A DNA stretch of 64,000 nt from Anisakis pegreffii. Taxonomy: Eukaryota > Nematoda > Chromadorea > Rhabditida > Anisakidae. The position numbers and the translations under genes were made by a program. This document shows positions 53,461 through 64,000 of the stretch, one piece after another. The notes under the pieces are model-generated. The model had not been told where the DNA came from and did no database searches. It saw nothing but the letters and a program-made list of their open reading frames with translations. How positions within the stretch are numbered: position 1 is the first letter of the stretch; each line of letters opens with the position of its first letter. Location of the stretch: assembly GCA_035041965.1 (NCBI GenBank), contig JAPYMA010000218.1, forward strand, positions 33,050 to 97,049, given 5' to 3'.

Positions 53461-56066
53461 ATGCGTTCCACCAATATGTGAGTTTTATTCATTTTTAACT
53501 TCAATTTTCCATAATTCTCTGAAAATACATCCTAACGTTAATAGATTCCGAGATTTCTACTAGATGACTTCTCTCAAATGTTATGTGGGAATGTGTGCGT
53601 CAAGAGCAGTTAATGTTCGAGAGCATTTTCTGAGATGGAAACGGTTAATGAAAGTGATATTATACAAACATTCTCAAATGTGAAATGCTTACTTCCAACC
53701 AGACAGTTTGTTATGAACTTCGAACAAGTTTTTTCTATCAATCAACGAAGTTCTGATTAGTGAGGACCCTTCAACCAACAGTGAACGCCATAAAGTTTCG
53801 ACAATCCACTGATTATCGTTATGGAGACGAATTTTCAGCCACAGCTTACTTTTTAGACGATAGGACAACCAGTCGTAATCAAAAATTTCGTGTGATGGTG
53901 AATGAGTTAAGAATTTTGGAACCACGAAATAAGTTCACTATGACAGAATAATTTCCGTGACCGGACAATTTGCCTGAAGACGTTTTGCCTAACGACAGTT
54001 TGCCCAAAGACACATTGCCTAACGGACACTATGCCTACAGACATTTTGCCTAACGGACGGTTTTTCTGACGGACATTTTGTCTGATAGGCAGAATGTCCA
54101 TTATGCAAAGTGTCCGCTAGGCAAGTTGTCTTTAGGCAAACTGTCTTTAGGCAAATTGTCCGGGTACCATAACTTCTACTGATTTTGTCGTTTCAATATC
54201 CTCCAGAAGCAACCAATGAAATTTTTAGATACATTTTCTTAGCAACTGCATGTTGGATGTGCACTGCGGATGCTGCACTGGTATATGGATATCGTGGTAG
54301 CAATTACCCATACAATGCCTATCGTAACTTCAACATTGGTAGTATCAGTAATACTGGATGCAGTGTGCAGGTTCTGGATTCTGTGTACCTGATCTTTTGT
54401 TCGGCTTATAAGATTAGCATTTCACCACATACGAACTCTTTTGCACATCTAAGAGACTCATAACATGTGAATACTCCAAGCTAATTGTGCAATCATAAAT
54501 ACTTTATAGTGATAGAAATGATCAAAAAGCAGTCGATAAATTGCATTTGATTGAATATGACAACGTGCCCGCCATCGCCTCCCCTCGGTTATGGCACTTC
54601 TAGTAATTGCATCAATTCGACTCAATTTCAGGGCAATCTGTTGTACATAAACGGTGCATATCGACGACCACTAACCAGGACTGAAATACGAGACCTGGAA
54701 TATTTCCAGGAGCAGGTTGCACTCTGGAGTAGAGCTCTCAGAGAGAACATTTTAATGGTACACATTCACATCTATTCTACTGCATTCACCAATCGTGTCG
54801 TCACGCTTTATGATGGCATCCGACCGAAGTTCGCTCGGAAAAATCCGACAAATTTCGTTCAGAATTCCGACATACAGATTCCGACCAAGCAGTTTGGAAG
54901 GTCAGTCGGAATTCCGAGTGTCGGAATCTCAAAATGTGAATACGGTTGGATTCCGACAGAAGAATTCCGAAAGTCGCTCGGGTTCCGAGCTGAAATTTCG
55001 TTCAGATGCCATCACTAATCACGACTAACCAGAGATTCGTTTAATTAAAAATCGAATGCAATCAACCACTCTGGATGTTGTTGCAGTTGATGATGTTTCT
55101 GTTCCACACACTCAGCAAACTGTTTTGATGCGTTTTGCTGCGTCTTTCGCCTTCACTATTCTTGCACAAACCTCAAATATCTTTCGACGAAATGGTAATA
55201 ATGCTCCATGAATTAAGCGACAAAACCGCAATGAGATTGTTTATGAAAACTTTTTAGAACTGCGGAACTTTGTTCATATTTCTGAATTTCTGCTACTGAT
55301 GTAACGTTATTATTCTACTATTTATAACGGAACACACATAAAACAGTTCAAGTGGAATGGAAACATCATTCGCTGCAATCGCCGATGGGGATCTATTTGG
55401 ATTGATTAAGCCTATGTTAGGAACATTCAGCCTCATCAGTGATTGGTGACTGTATGACGGTTGGTAGAAAACATACTCTTGTTATTAGTGCTCGATGTTG
55501 GCAACCTTAAAATTGTCAGTTATCAGTGACAACTTAAGTTTTAATGATAGTGCAGGCAGTTTTGCACGCTGAATGCAAATTCCTATTCAAAATTGCTGAC
55601 CATGTTTTTGTTTTAAGCGGCAACGGACGAATATAAAAAATTTTATAGCATTGCATTATCAAAGAATAAGGGCCGCATTTCTCATCAACACTATCAATAA
55701 CAAATTAAGCAGCCAGTACTTTTACTTGATAGCAACAATTATTCCAAGAATAAAAGTTCTCAAACAAAATTTCGATCGCGATTCAACTCTATAAGATCAC
55801 TGCGTCTCTATAAGTCTTTTCTTTCAACTCTATAAGACTCACAATCACTGCGTCTATTGGAACGTAATCGCAATCTAACATAGAATCATGGTGAACCGTG
55901 ATATCTCACGATGATTATTTAGCAATAAATTCATATCAAGGCAATATTTTTGCAAGAAATTTTATTGCAGGAAGTTCAACGAAGCTTAATGGGAGTGGGT
56001 ACATCGTTCAGAAGAGCAACGTCTATTGCCTTCCCTCGGATTCCTTCATTCTGCTACAATTACTGA
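53461..56066 (+). CDS. Pepsin-inhibitor-3-like secreted protein, copy 3
   Basis: Third tandem paralog. Exons 53461-53477, 54229-54370, 54632-54757, 55971-56066; 381 nt, 126 aa; phases 2,0,0 and a 126-nt third exon as in copy 1. Signal peptide MRSTNIYIFLATACWMCTADA, then a Tyr/Asn/Gly-rich segment ending NTGCSVQ, GNLLYINGAYRRPLT, and the helix RTEIRDLEYFQEQVALW. The last exon ends FPRIPSFCYNY. GCSVxGNxL(Y/F)I...YxRxLT matches the Ascaris pepsin-inhibitor-3 domain most closely of the three. Introns are inflated: intron 2 holds a palindromic element (53961-54163) and intron 3 a TTCCGA-rich repeat (54820-55020). Alternative: additional unseen exons in the 1.2-kb third intron. Confidence 0.78.
53961..54163. 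mobile_element. Palindromic foldback MITE in an intron
   Basis: Begins CCGGACAATTTGCCTGAAGAC and ends with its inverse (one mismatch), giving 21-bp terminal inverted repeats. Between them, short units of the form TTTGCCTAACGGACA / GTCCGTTAGGCAAA are repeated in both orientations about ten times, so nearly the whole 203 bp can fold back. No coding capacity. It lies in intron 2 of inhibitor-like copy 3. Confidence 0.8.
54820..55020. repeat. TTCCGA-rich dispersed repeat
   Basis: Block rich in ATTCCGA / TCGGAAT words, in both orientations, ending TTTCGTTCAGATGCCATCACTAAT. A related block with the same end (TTTCGTTAGGATGCCATCACTAG) is at about 59,815-59,955. It lies in intron 3 of inhibitor-like copy 3; the long frame 54551-55018 read through it is not a real extension of the exon. 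Confidence 0.65.
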
Positions 56067-56264
56067 ACTGGTAGCAACATTTGCTGAACGCATACAATAT
56101 TCAGCATACATGAGTGAAGCAAGCAGCTTAAACTGTCACTTGTAGATATGTCACCATGGACGCTTATATCGCATTGCGAGTTATATACTTGTTAATGATA
56201 AACATTCAAACTATTGATCGTTTCCTAACACTTGCTCAGCACCATCGTCATCAGAAACATTTCG

Positions 56265-57052
56265 ATGGACGGGGTCGGGAAATTAGTATTTTCTGCAAAT
56301 TAGTATATTAGTATTTTCTGTTATGTTATGATACAACCACATTGTGATGGTGTTTTTTTAACTCGGGTATGTAAATGCGGTTAGTTGATGACAACACTCT
56401 TCATTCTCACATCAGCTCTTCCAGGCCTAACGGGGTTTTCATTCGTTTTAACAGGGTTTTCAACGTTTTCTTTGTTGGTTCAATCGCTCTCATAGCTTTT
56501 ATCACCAAAAATGCTCTCTTTTGCTAATTTCTCATTCATTTCACTGAACAATTGCAGTCAAATTCTCATTCTATTAAATACACTCTGTAATCGATCATTT
56601 GACTGTTGAACGTTGTTGAGCAATAATATTCGACTGCTGTATTGTTGTCGGTTGTCAACATTCGTCAACGCATCCAGCAAATAGTATATGCTACAGAATG
56701 AGAAAATGATTCTAACTGTGAAGCGAAATGAGACGAATTGAATGAGAAAAACTCATCAAGAGAACGGTATTCGCATGTAGTAGCTATGAGAGTGAATAGA
56801 ACACTCTGAAAATATAGCTTCTCGTGCAGTCATAATCGATTGCAATAATGAGTAACACAACGGTCTAGGATAGTGGTTCTTATAGGAAATAGAACTATAC
56901 CCGTTTTGGGTAATTTGGGAATGTCGGAGGGAGACATTATACGTATAAATAGTAAGTTCTTGTATCAGATGGGGGGAGGGGGAGGAGGTAACGGCGGTCT
57001 GCCAGATCATCAAAAGGGGTAATGAAGCACCGGAACATGAGAACCACTACCC
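56265..57052. mobile_element. hAT-type MITE, copy 4 (composite)
   Basis: From GGACGGGGTCGGGAAATTAG onward it follows the interior of copy 1, but the left terminal repeat is missing. Within it, TAGTGGTTCTTATAGG at about 56,874 and the terminal AGAACCACTA at about 57,050 delimit a short 175-bp element with its own terminal repeats and GGGTAATTTGGG sub-terminal sequence. So a short family member is present inside or joined to a longer truncated copy. Confidence 0.7.
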
Positions 57053-59237
57053 TAGATTATCAAACACTCATATCGAACACTTGATCGGAAAAATATCGTC
57101 GGTGTGATATTCATGCGTTTGTAAAGATCTGTATTTTGGTCCAATATATTGAGTACAAGATGGTTGTATGAATGCTATTTCCAAAACGGTTGTTAGTCAA
57201 GAGTGCTCAAGCTCACTACTATGCACGTGAAAAACCACAAGCAATGTAACCTCATGTGAGGCACACGCTGTCATAGCATGTGAACAGCGAATGCGTTCAG
57301 TCAACTGCATTCGTCACTTTTGTAAGTGCGAATGATGCAATTGGAAAATTTTACTTGCAATGGCTGGACAAAAACGGTATTGCCCAATAAATTTTGCTTG
57401 AAAAACATCGATATCATGTAGTGCAAACATGAAAAACAGAGCATTGTCGGCGAGGAGCTTGAAATTCTCTTAACGCGTTGAATTTCAACATTCTGTATGG
57501 AACAAGCTGGGATTTTCATTTTTTGAATCAGTTCTACGTATCTTAAGCAAGAGCATTGGGCAAAACACAGTTGATAGTCATACAGTACTCTCTGCAGGGC
57601 TATAGATTAAAAATCGGCTAATGGACTAAATTGTTTTCACTTAGAAACGTTGAAATCCGGAAATGAATCAATACAAGAGATGGATGACGAAAGCGCATAT
57701 TATTCCCCGACTCGAGCACTCTAAGAGGTGCGTTTGTGACATAGCAGCATGGGACCGATGGAACCAAAAAATCGTTTCATAATCTTTAGATAGTAAACAA
57801 CTGAGTGATTAACTCGATTTAAATCGCTTTATCGCATTCTAGGTGCTCAACTAACGAACAATTCAATCTCCATGATACTGTGTTTTGCCGTTCGTATCTG
57901 ACTGATGTCCTAATGTCGATATTTTGGACTTGCTTCTATCGAATTCATTCATAGCTGTTGTGTATTTTCTAATCCAGCATCGTTTTTGAACACTACAAGA
58001 GGAACGTTCAACCTTAAGTTAAATGATTTTACGAGCGCTTCTTTCTGTTACATCTTTCCTTCACTGCTTCTGAACACTGACTTTCTGCAAATAGCATTTC
58101 GTGGAAATTTCCGCAACAACAAATTTTTTGCAGTAACATCTGATTTCAAAATTTCTCGTTTTCGTTGAACCTAATCAGGGCAATAGCTTTAGATCACGCA
58201 TTGTTCCCTAAATAGGTTTAACGAACTTTTCTTCTCTATGCGGAAATGAATTGAAACTTATAGGGAAATGAATCGAAACTTTCACGGAACTGAACGAAGC
58301 AAGATCACCGAAAGTGGATCTGTAAGGAAACGCATGAATTGCTAAGTAAATATAGAGGAGCAGTGGAGGTGACGACAAATGTTATCTGCTTGTGTACAAA
58401 AAAAATGTTCTGGATGGGAAATACACAGAGGAACAGCAGAGATCGTGCAGTGATAATGGCCAAGGAGAAATTGAGCATTGAGCATGAAATGAGCATGTCG
58501 AACGCATTTGCGTTTCATGTGATCAGCATTTGAGGAATGCATGAGCCGTCGATATGAATAGGAGCAAACCTCCATTATTTGGGCGATTGAGGCAATGAAT
58601 GCCTCACAGAATCGGCAATAAATAAGCATAAAGCGTCAAACGGTATCGTGATTACCACTGGATCAATGTCATAAAATTGTTTCTTTTCTATTTTTTCTAT
58701 TATGTACTTTCTAAATCATTCATTGCAGCCTTCATGTTTATTTGTTCAACTGACATCACTTTCATATAAATACTGACAACACCTAATGGTAGTTCATATA
58801 ATCCAGTAACTCTTTTACAATACTCCCTCAAATTAATCAAGTCATACCATTTCCCGTAGTTTTTCATCTACTGAAAATTCGCGCTTGGGAAAACCGTTAT
58901 CTGCGGAGCTGATTTCTACGTAAAACTGCTCCGTTAGATATCATTGCCCATCATTGGGAACTAACATCATCGCCTTCGAAACTTCAGATTTGAAACGACT
59001 TTCAAAAGATCCAGGAGGTAAAACTTCATTCAGATTTTTTTGTCACATACATCCGTTTTCAAGTTTCAGTCAGCCGAGTGCAGTTGTTCAGGGCACCGTC
59101 ACGATTGCTATCCAAATTACTGTTTTTCTTATTGACTGCTCGCAAGTTTATGCTTTACTCTTGTGCACGAACTCTACAAATAACACTGTTCAGCAGTGAA
59201 GCTATCCTCTGAATGTGGGTTTATCAATTTCAGATAG
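57053..59237. other. Region without a resolved gene (possible upstream exons)
   Basis: Nothing firmly recognised. 58,954-59,199 might hold upstream exons of the membrane protein that follows (candidate donor after GATCCAGGAG at 59,019; candidate acceptor TTTCAG near 59,068), but frames could not be reconciled. Confidence 0.35.
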
Positions 59238-60163
59238 AATCGTTACGAATTTCATTCTGATGGCAACACCATTCAAGCGTGTTCTTGCGGTCGTCTTCGC
59301 CGACCAAAATGATTCTGTGGCCCCAACTTCATTCACTGGTGTATCATCGACTTTATACGAAGCCGACGATCTCACTCACCGTAGGTTTTAATTTTTGGTG
59401 GATGCGAAGCCCGTTATAATGTTCAGTTCGTTTGATTGATCACCCAAATTTCGTACATCAGCATTAAATTTTTCAATTGAAGAAGGAATTTTCATCATCC
59501 TCCCTCGAACATAATCTTTCTCGTTTTAAGACTGGAACAATTCGTCAGCGAACCTAATAATATTGATCGGATTCATTGTAGTGCTTCTTCTGGCTTGCAT
59601 TGCTTTCTTCATTCTCAATGCCATACGAAATCGTTAGTTTCCGCTCCATTTATACATTTACGAATATTTTTCACTGATCCTCTCCTATAATAAGCAGTCC
59701 TTACAAGAAGTTTTAAGAGCACAGCTGATTGTAGTTGTATTTTGGGCGAATTCAATTCCAACCAGACAGTTCAGAAATTTCGCATCCTCAGCCCATTACT
59801 CCAATTTATCAAAGCCCACATCACCAATACCGATGACTTCACGAACGAACAATTTTGAAGTCCAGTCGAAATATCGCATTTCGAAATCTCAAGATGTGAA
59901 TTCGGTCAGATTCCAACCGAACCGAAATTTCGTTAGGATGCCATCACTAGTGGCCAACAAACGTTTCAGATGAAGACACCATTCATGCGCCATTCTAACT
60001 GTGCAAAATTGAGGAAAATTTCTATATTAAACGAGTTTAAGAGCAAGAATTCAAGTTGCTGATTGAAGGTGTTCGAAAACATCGATGCCATGATGAGTCA
60101 GTGTTCATTCTGGACGCTCCACCTCGTTATTCGGAAGTTTCGGACCTTCCGTCATACGAGTGG
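59238..60163 (+). CDS. Type I membrane protein with PPxY-like tail (3' exons only)
   Basis: Partial gene. Three exons join in phase: 59238-59289 (RYEFHSDGNTIQACSC), 59531-59632 (DWNNSSANLI then a single transmembrane helix, ILIGFIVVLLLACIAFFIL), 60042-60163 (basic juxtamembrane part RKHRCHDE, then VFILDAPPRYSEVSDLPSYEW). PPRY and LPSY are PPxY-like motifs of the kind bound by WW-domain ubiquitin ligases. The ectodomain piece (aromatic, DG, short spacer, C.C) recalls the cysteine-rich CX modules of nematode surface proteins, but this is only a suggestion. Upstream exons and start were not found. The end is unclear: either an intron begins at G|GTAATA (60164), or the frame runs 19 codons into the satellite before TGA. 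The first acceptor (CAGATAG) is weak. Confidence 0.45.
59815..59955. repeat. TTCCGA-type dispersed repeat, second copy
   Basis: Shares with 54820-55020 the words TCAAGATGTGAATTCGG / TCAAAATGTGAATACGG, the ATTCCRACCGA phrase, and the end GATGCCATCACTA. It lies in the intron before the tail exon of the PPxY-like membrane protein. Confidence 0.6.
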
Positions 60164-60167
60164 GTAA

Positions 60168-63100
60168 TATCAAGCAGAATCTCTGGATGCAGAAATATAT
60201 ATATATTTTGTCGAGCGATTTTGCTTCGTTGAGGAGTTCTAGCTATTTTATTAAAGTTGTTTCAACTAGCGCGGAGGTGCTCATTGTTATTCATATGCTC
60301 ACTACAGATCAATGGATGCAATGCAATAGTATAGAAACTTACGTTTGATACATTCAAGCCACCCGTCTTCTCAGGTTTGCCCGGAAACATATTGATGTTT
60401 ATATGTCTTTCGATTGAGCAGAATCTCTTCTTTCTAAAAATGGAAAGCTTGTTTAGAAATTCCCACTCTCCGAGGAAATATAGTAATTTTTGTGATGCTA
60501 GACGGGTTAGCACATTCAAGCCTACAGTACCCTCAGCTTTAACCGGTAAGGTATCAATCTCATTACACCAATTGATCAAGCAGAATCTCTGGATGCAGAA
60601 ATATATATATATATTTTGTTGAGCGATTTTGCTTCGTTGAGGAGTTCTAGCTATTTTATTAAAGTTGTTTCAACTAGCGCGGAGGTGCTCATTGTTATTC
60701 ATATGCTCACTACAGATCAATGGATGCAATGCAATAGTATAGAAACTTAAGTTTGATACATTCAAGCCACCCGTCTTCTCAGGTTTGCCCGGAAACATAT
60801 TAATGCTTATAAGTCGTTCGATTGAGCAGAATATCTTCTTTCTAAAAATGTAAGGGTTGTTCAGAAATTCCTACTCTACGAGGAAATATAGTAATTTTTG
60901 TGATGCTAGACAGGTTAGCACATTCAAGCCTACAGTACCCTCAGCTTTGACCAGTAACGTATCAATTCCTTTACACCAATTGATCGAGCAGATTCTCTGG
61001 ATGCAGAAATATATATATTTTGTCGAGCGATTTTGCTTCGTTGAGGAGTTCTAGCTATTTTATTAAAGTTGTCTCAACTTACGCTGAAGTGCTCATTTTT
61101 ATTGTTATGTTCACTATAGATCAATGGATGCGATGCAATAGTATAGAAATTTAAGTTTGATACATTCAAGCCACCCCTCTTCTCAGGTTTGCCTGGAAAC
61201 ATATTGATGTGTATATGTCATTCGATTGCGCAGGATCTCTTCTTTCTAAAAATGGAAAGTTTGTTTAGAAATTCTTACTCTCCGAGGAAATATAGCAATT
61301 TTTGTGATGCTAGACATGTTAGCACATTCATGCCTACAGTACCCTCAGCTTTGACCAGTAACGTATCAATTCCTTTACACCAGTTGATCGAGCAGATTCT
61401 CTGGATGCAGAAATATATATATTTGTCGAGCGATTTTGCTTCGTTGAGGAGTTCTAGCTATTTTATTAAAGTTGTTTCAACTAGCGCGGAGGTGCTCATT
61501 GTTATTCATATGCTCACTACAGATCAATGGATGCAATGCAATAGTATAGAAACTTAAGTTTGATACATTCAAGCCACCCGTCTTCTCAGGTTTGCCCGGA
61601 AACATATTAATGCTTGTAAGTCGTTCGATTGAGCAGAATATCTTCTTTCTAAAAATGTAAGGGTTGTTCAGAAATTCCTACTCTACGAGGAAATATAGTA
61701 ATTTTTGTGATGCTAGACGGGTTAGCGCATTCAAGCCTACAGTACCCTCAGCTTTGACCAGTAACGTATCAATTCCTTTACACCAATTGATCGAGCAGAT
61801 TCTCTGGATGCAGAAATATATATATTTTGTCGAGCGATTTTGCTTCGTTGAGGAGTTCTAGCTATTTTATTAAAGTTGTTTCAACTAGCGCGGAGGTGCT
61901 CATTGTTATTCATATGCTCACTATAGATCAATGGATGCAATGCAATAGTATAGAAATTTAAGTTTGATACATTGAAGCCACCCGTCTTCTCAGGTTTGCC
62001 CGGAAACATATTGATGTTTATATGTCATTCGATTGTGCAGGATCTCTTCTTTCTAAAAATGGAAAGTTTGTTTAGAAATTCCCACTCTCCGAGGAAATAT
62101 AGCAATTTTTGTGATGCTAGACGGGTTAGCACATTCAAGCCTACAGTACCCTCAGCTTTGACCAGTAACGTATCAATTCCTTTACACCAATTGATCGAGC
62201 AGATTCTCTGGATGCAGAAATATATATATTTTGTCGAGCGATTTTGCTTCGTTGAGGAGTTCTAGCTATTTTATTAAAGTTGTTTCAACTAGCGCGGAGG
62301 TGCTCATTGTTATTCATATGCTCACTACAGATCAATGGATGCAATGCAATAGTATAGAAACTTAAGTTTGATACATTCAAGCCACCCGTCTTCTCAGGTT
62401 TGCCCGGAAACATATTAATGCTTATAAGTCGTTCGATTGAGCAGAATATCTTCTTTCTAAAAATGTAAGGGTTGTTCAGAAATTCCTACTCTACGAGGAA
62501 ATATAGTAATTTTTGTGATGCTAGACGGGTTAGCGCATTCAAGCCTACAGTACCCTCAGCTTTGACCAGTAACGTATCAATTCCTTTACACCAGTTGATC
62601 GAGCAGATTCTCTGGATGCAGAAATATATATATTTGTCGAGCGATTTTGCTTCGTTGAGGAGTTCTAGCTATTTTATTAAAGTTGTTTCAACTAGCGCGG
62701 AGGTGCTCATTGTTATTCATATGCTCACTACAGATCAATGGATGCAATGCAATAGTATAGAAACTTAAGTTTGATACATTCAAGCCACCCGTCTTCTCAG
62801 GTTTGCCCGGAAACATATTAATGCTTATAAGTCGTTCGATTGAGCAGAATATCTTCTTTCTAAAAATGTAAGGGTTGTTCAGAAATTCCTACTCTACGAG
62901 GAAATATAGTAATTTTTGTGATGCTAGACAGGTTAGCACATTCAAGCCTACAGTACCCTCAGCTTTGACCAGTAACGTATCAATTCCTTTACACCAATTG
63001 ATCGAGCAGATTCTCTGGATGCAGAAATATATATATTTGTCGAGCGATTTTGCTTCGTTGAGGAGTTCTAGCTATTTTATTAAAGTTGTCTCAACTTACG

Positions 63101-64000
63101 CTGAAGTGCTCATTTTTATTGTTATGTTCACTATAGATCAATGGATGCAATGCAATAGTATAGAAATTTAAGTTTGATACATTCAAGCCACCCCTCTTCT
63201 CAGGTTTGCCTGGAAACATATTGATGTGTATATGTCATTCGATTGCGCAGGATGTCTTCTTTCTAAAAATGGAAGGTTTGTTTAGAAATTCCCACTCTCC
63301 GAGGAAATATAGTAATTTTTGTGATGCTAGACGGGTTAGCACATTCAAGCCTACAGTACCCTCAGCTTTAACCGGTAAGGTATCAATCTCTTTACACCAA
63401 TTGATCAAGCAGAATCTCTGGATGCAGAAATATATATATATTTTGTCGAGCGATTTTGCTTCGTTGAGGAGTTCTAGCTATTTTATTAAAGTTGTTTCAA
63501 CTAGCGCGGAGGTGCTCATTGTTATTCATATGCTCACTACAGATCAATGGATGCAATGCAATAGTATAGAAACTTAAGTTTGATACATTCAAGCCACCCG
63601 TCTTCTCAGGTTTGCCCGGAAACATATTAATGCTTGTAAGTCGTTCGATTGAGCAGAATATCTTCTTTCTAAAAATGTAAGGGTTGTTCAGAAATTCCTA
63701 CTCTACGAGGAAATATAGTAATTTTTGTGATGCTAGACGGGTTAGCACATTCAAGCCTACAGTACCCTCAGCTTTGACCAGTAACGTATCAATTCCTTTA
63801 CACCAATTGATCGAGCAGATTCTCTGGATGCAGAAATATATATATTTTGTCGAGCGATTTTGCTTCGTTGAGGAGTTCTAGCTATTTTATTAAAGTTGTT
63901 TCAACTAGCGCTGATGTGCTCGTTTTTATTCTTATGCTCACTATAGATCAATGGATGCAATGCAATAGTATAGAAATTTATGTTTGATACATTCAAGCCA
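60168..64000. repeat. Tandem satellite array, 403-408 bp unit
   Basis: The anchor CTGGATGCAGAAATATATAT recurs at 60183, 60589, 60997, 61401, 61804, 62208, 62612, 63015, 63418 and 63824: spacings 406, 408, 404, 403, 404, 404, 403, 403, 406. The array continues past the window end. Two unit types are distinguished at one site: A (AAAATGGAAAG/GTTTGTTTAG) and B (AAAATGTAAGGGTTGTTCAG). Their order is A B A B A B B A B, that is, mostly an AB dimer of about 810 bp. Each unit contains a short open frame, but the unit length is not a multiple of three and stops recur, so it is not a repeat protein. Confidence 0.95.

Noticed and set aside
54551..55018. 155-codon frame extending inhibitor-like exon 3 on both sides
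   Set aside because: The family-matching part is bounded by good splice sites (TTTCAG at 54631 and GTACAC at 54758); the extension runs through a TTCCGA repeat.
60377..63881. Open frames of 65-123 codons repeated in the satellite (FRNS.S.RKYSNFCDAR type)
   Set aside because: Unit length is not a multiple of three, each frame is closed by a stop within the unit, and no splice logic or signal links them; best read as satellite DNA.
1..64000. tRNA, rRNA, CRISPR arrays and virus-derived genes
   Set aside because: I saw no cloverleaf-like A/B box pair, rRNA core, spaced direct-repeat array, or reverse transcriptase or capsid motif; a covariance-model or HMM scan would be needed to exclude small RNA genes.

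Overview
The window is nuclear DNA of a nematode. The evidence is the set of split cuticle collagen genes (transmembrane N-terminus, subtilisin-type processing site, interrupted Gly-X-Y blocks, paired cysteines), a tandem trio of pepsin-inhibitor-3-like secreted proteins (a nematode family), AT-rich intergenic DNA with GT-AG introns, and consensus splice acceptors lying a few bases before several start codons, as expected for spliced-leader trans-splicing. I cannot name the species or clade. Prokaryotic features such as operons with ribosome binding sites and CRISPR arrays are absent.

Layout from left to right. 1-3.6 kb: no gene recognised, a GC-rich dispersed repeat and a short tandem duplication. 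3.66-5.50 kb (-): a HAND-type bHLH transcription factor in four exons. 5.5-10.3 kb: non-coding, with a hAT-type MITE. 10.3-29.5 kb (+): four cuticle collagens. The first (10.3-12.1 kb) carries two in-frame stop codons and other damage and looks like a young pseudogene; those at 14.6-17.2, 20.0-21.2 and 27.8-29.5 kb are intact. Between them lie MITEs, perfect hairpins and a long foldback element. 30.6-36.7 kb (-): a complete bifunctional peptidylglycine alpha-amidating monooxygenase in 14 exons with every catalytic ligand visible. 40.2-40.9 kb (+): CRIPT, 101 residues, three exons. 42.9-45.3 kb (+): a multi-pass serpentine-receptor-like protein in about eight exons. 46.7-56.1 kb (+): three pepsin-inhibitor-3-like genes with identical exon phases. 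59.2-60.16 kb (+): the last exons of a type I membrane protein with a PPxY-like tail. 60.17-64.0 kb: a tandem satellite of 403-408 bp units that runs off the window edge.

The genes do not form one pathway. The collagens build cuticle, PAM amidates neuropeptides, the pepsin-inhibitor-like proteins are secreted, and CRIPT is a housekeeping zinc protein. The two local gene clusters (collagens, inhibitors) arose by tandem duplication: exon lengths, phases and interruptions match between copies. Exon models were made by hand: I matched donor and acceptor sites, checked phase continuity, and confirmed that each complete coding sequence is divisible by three. I found no wholly new genetic system. 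The observations most worth following are the decaying collagen, the dimeric satellite that begins at the end of a gene, and the foldback elements.
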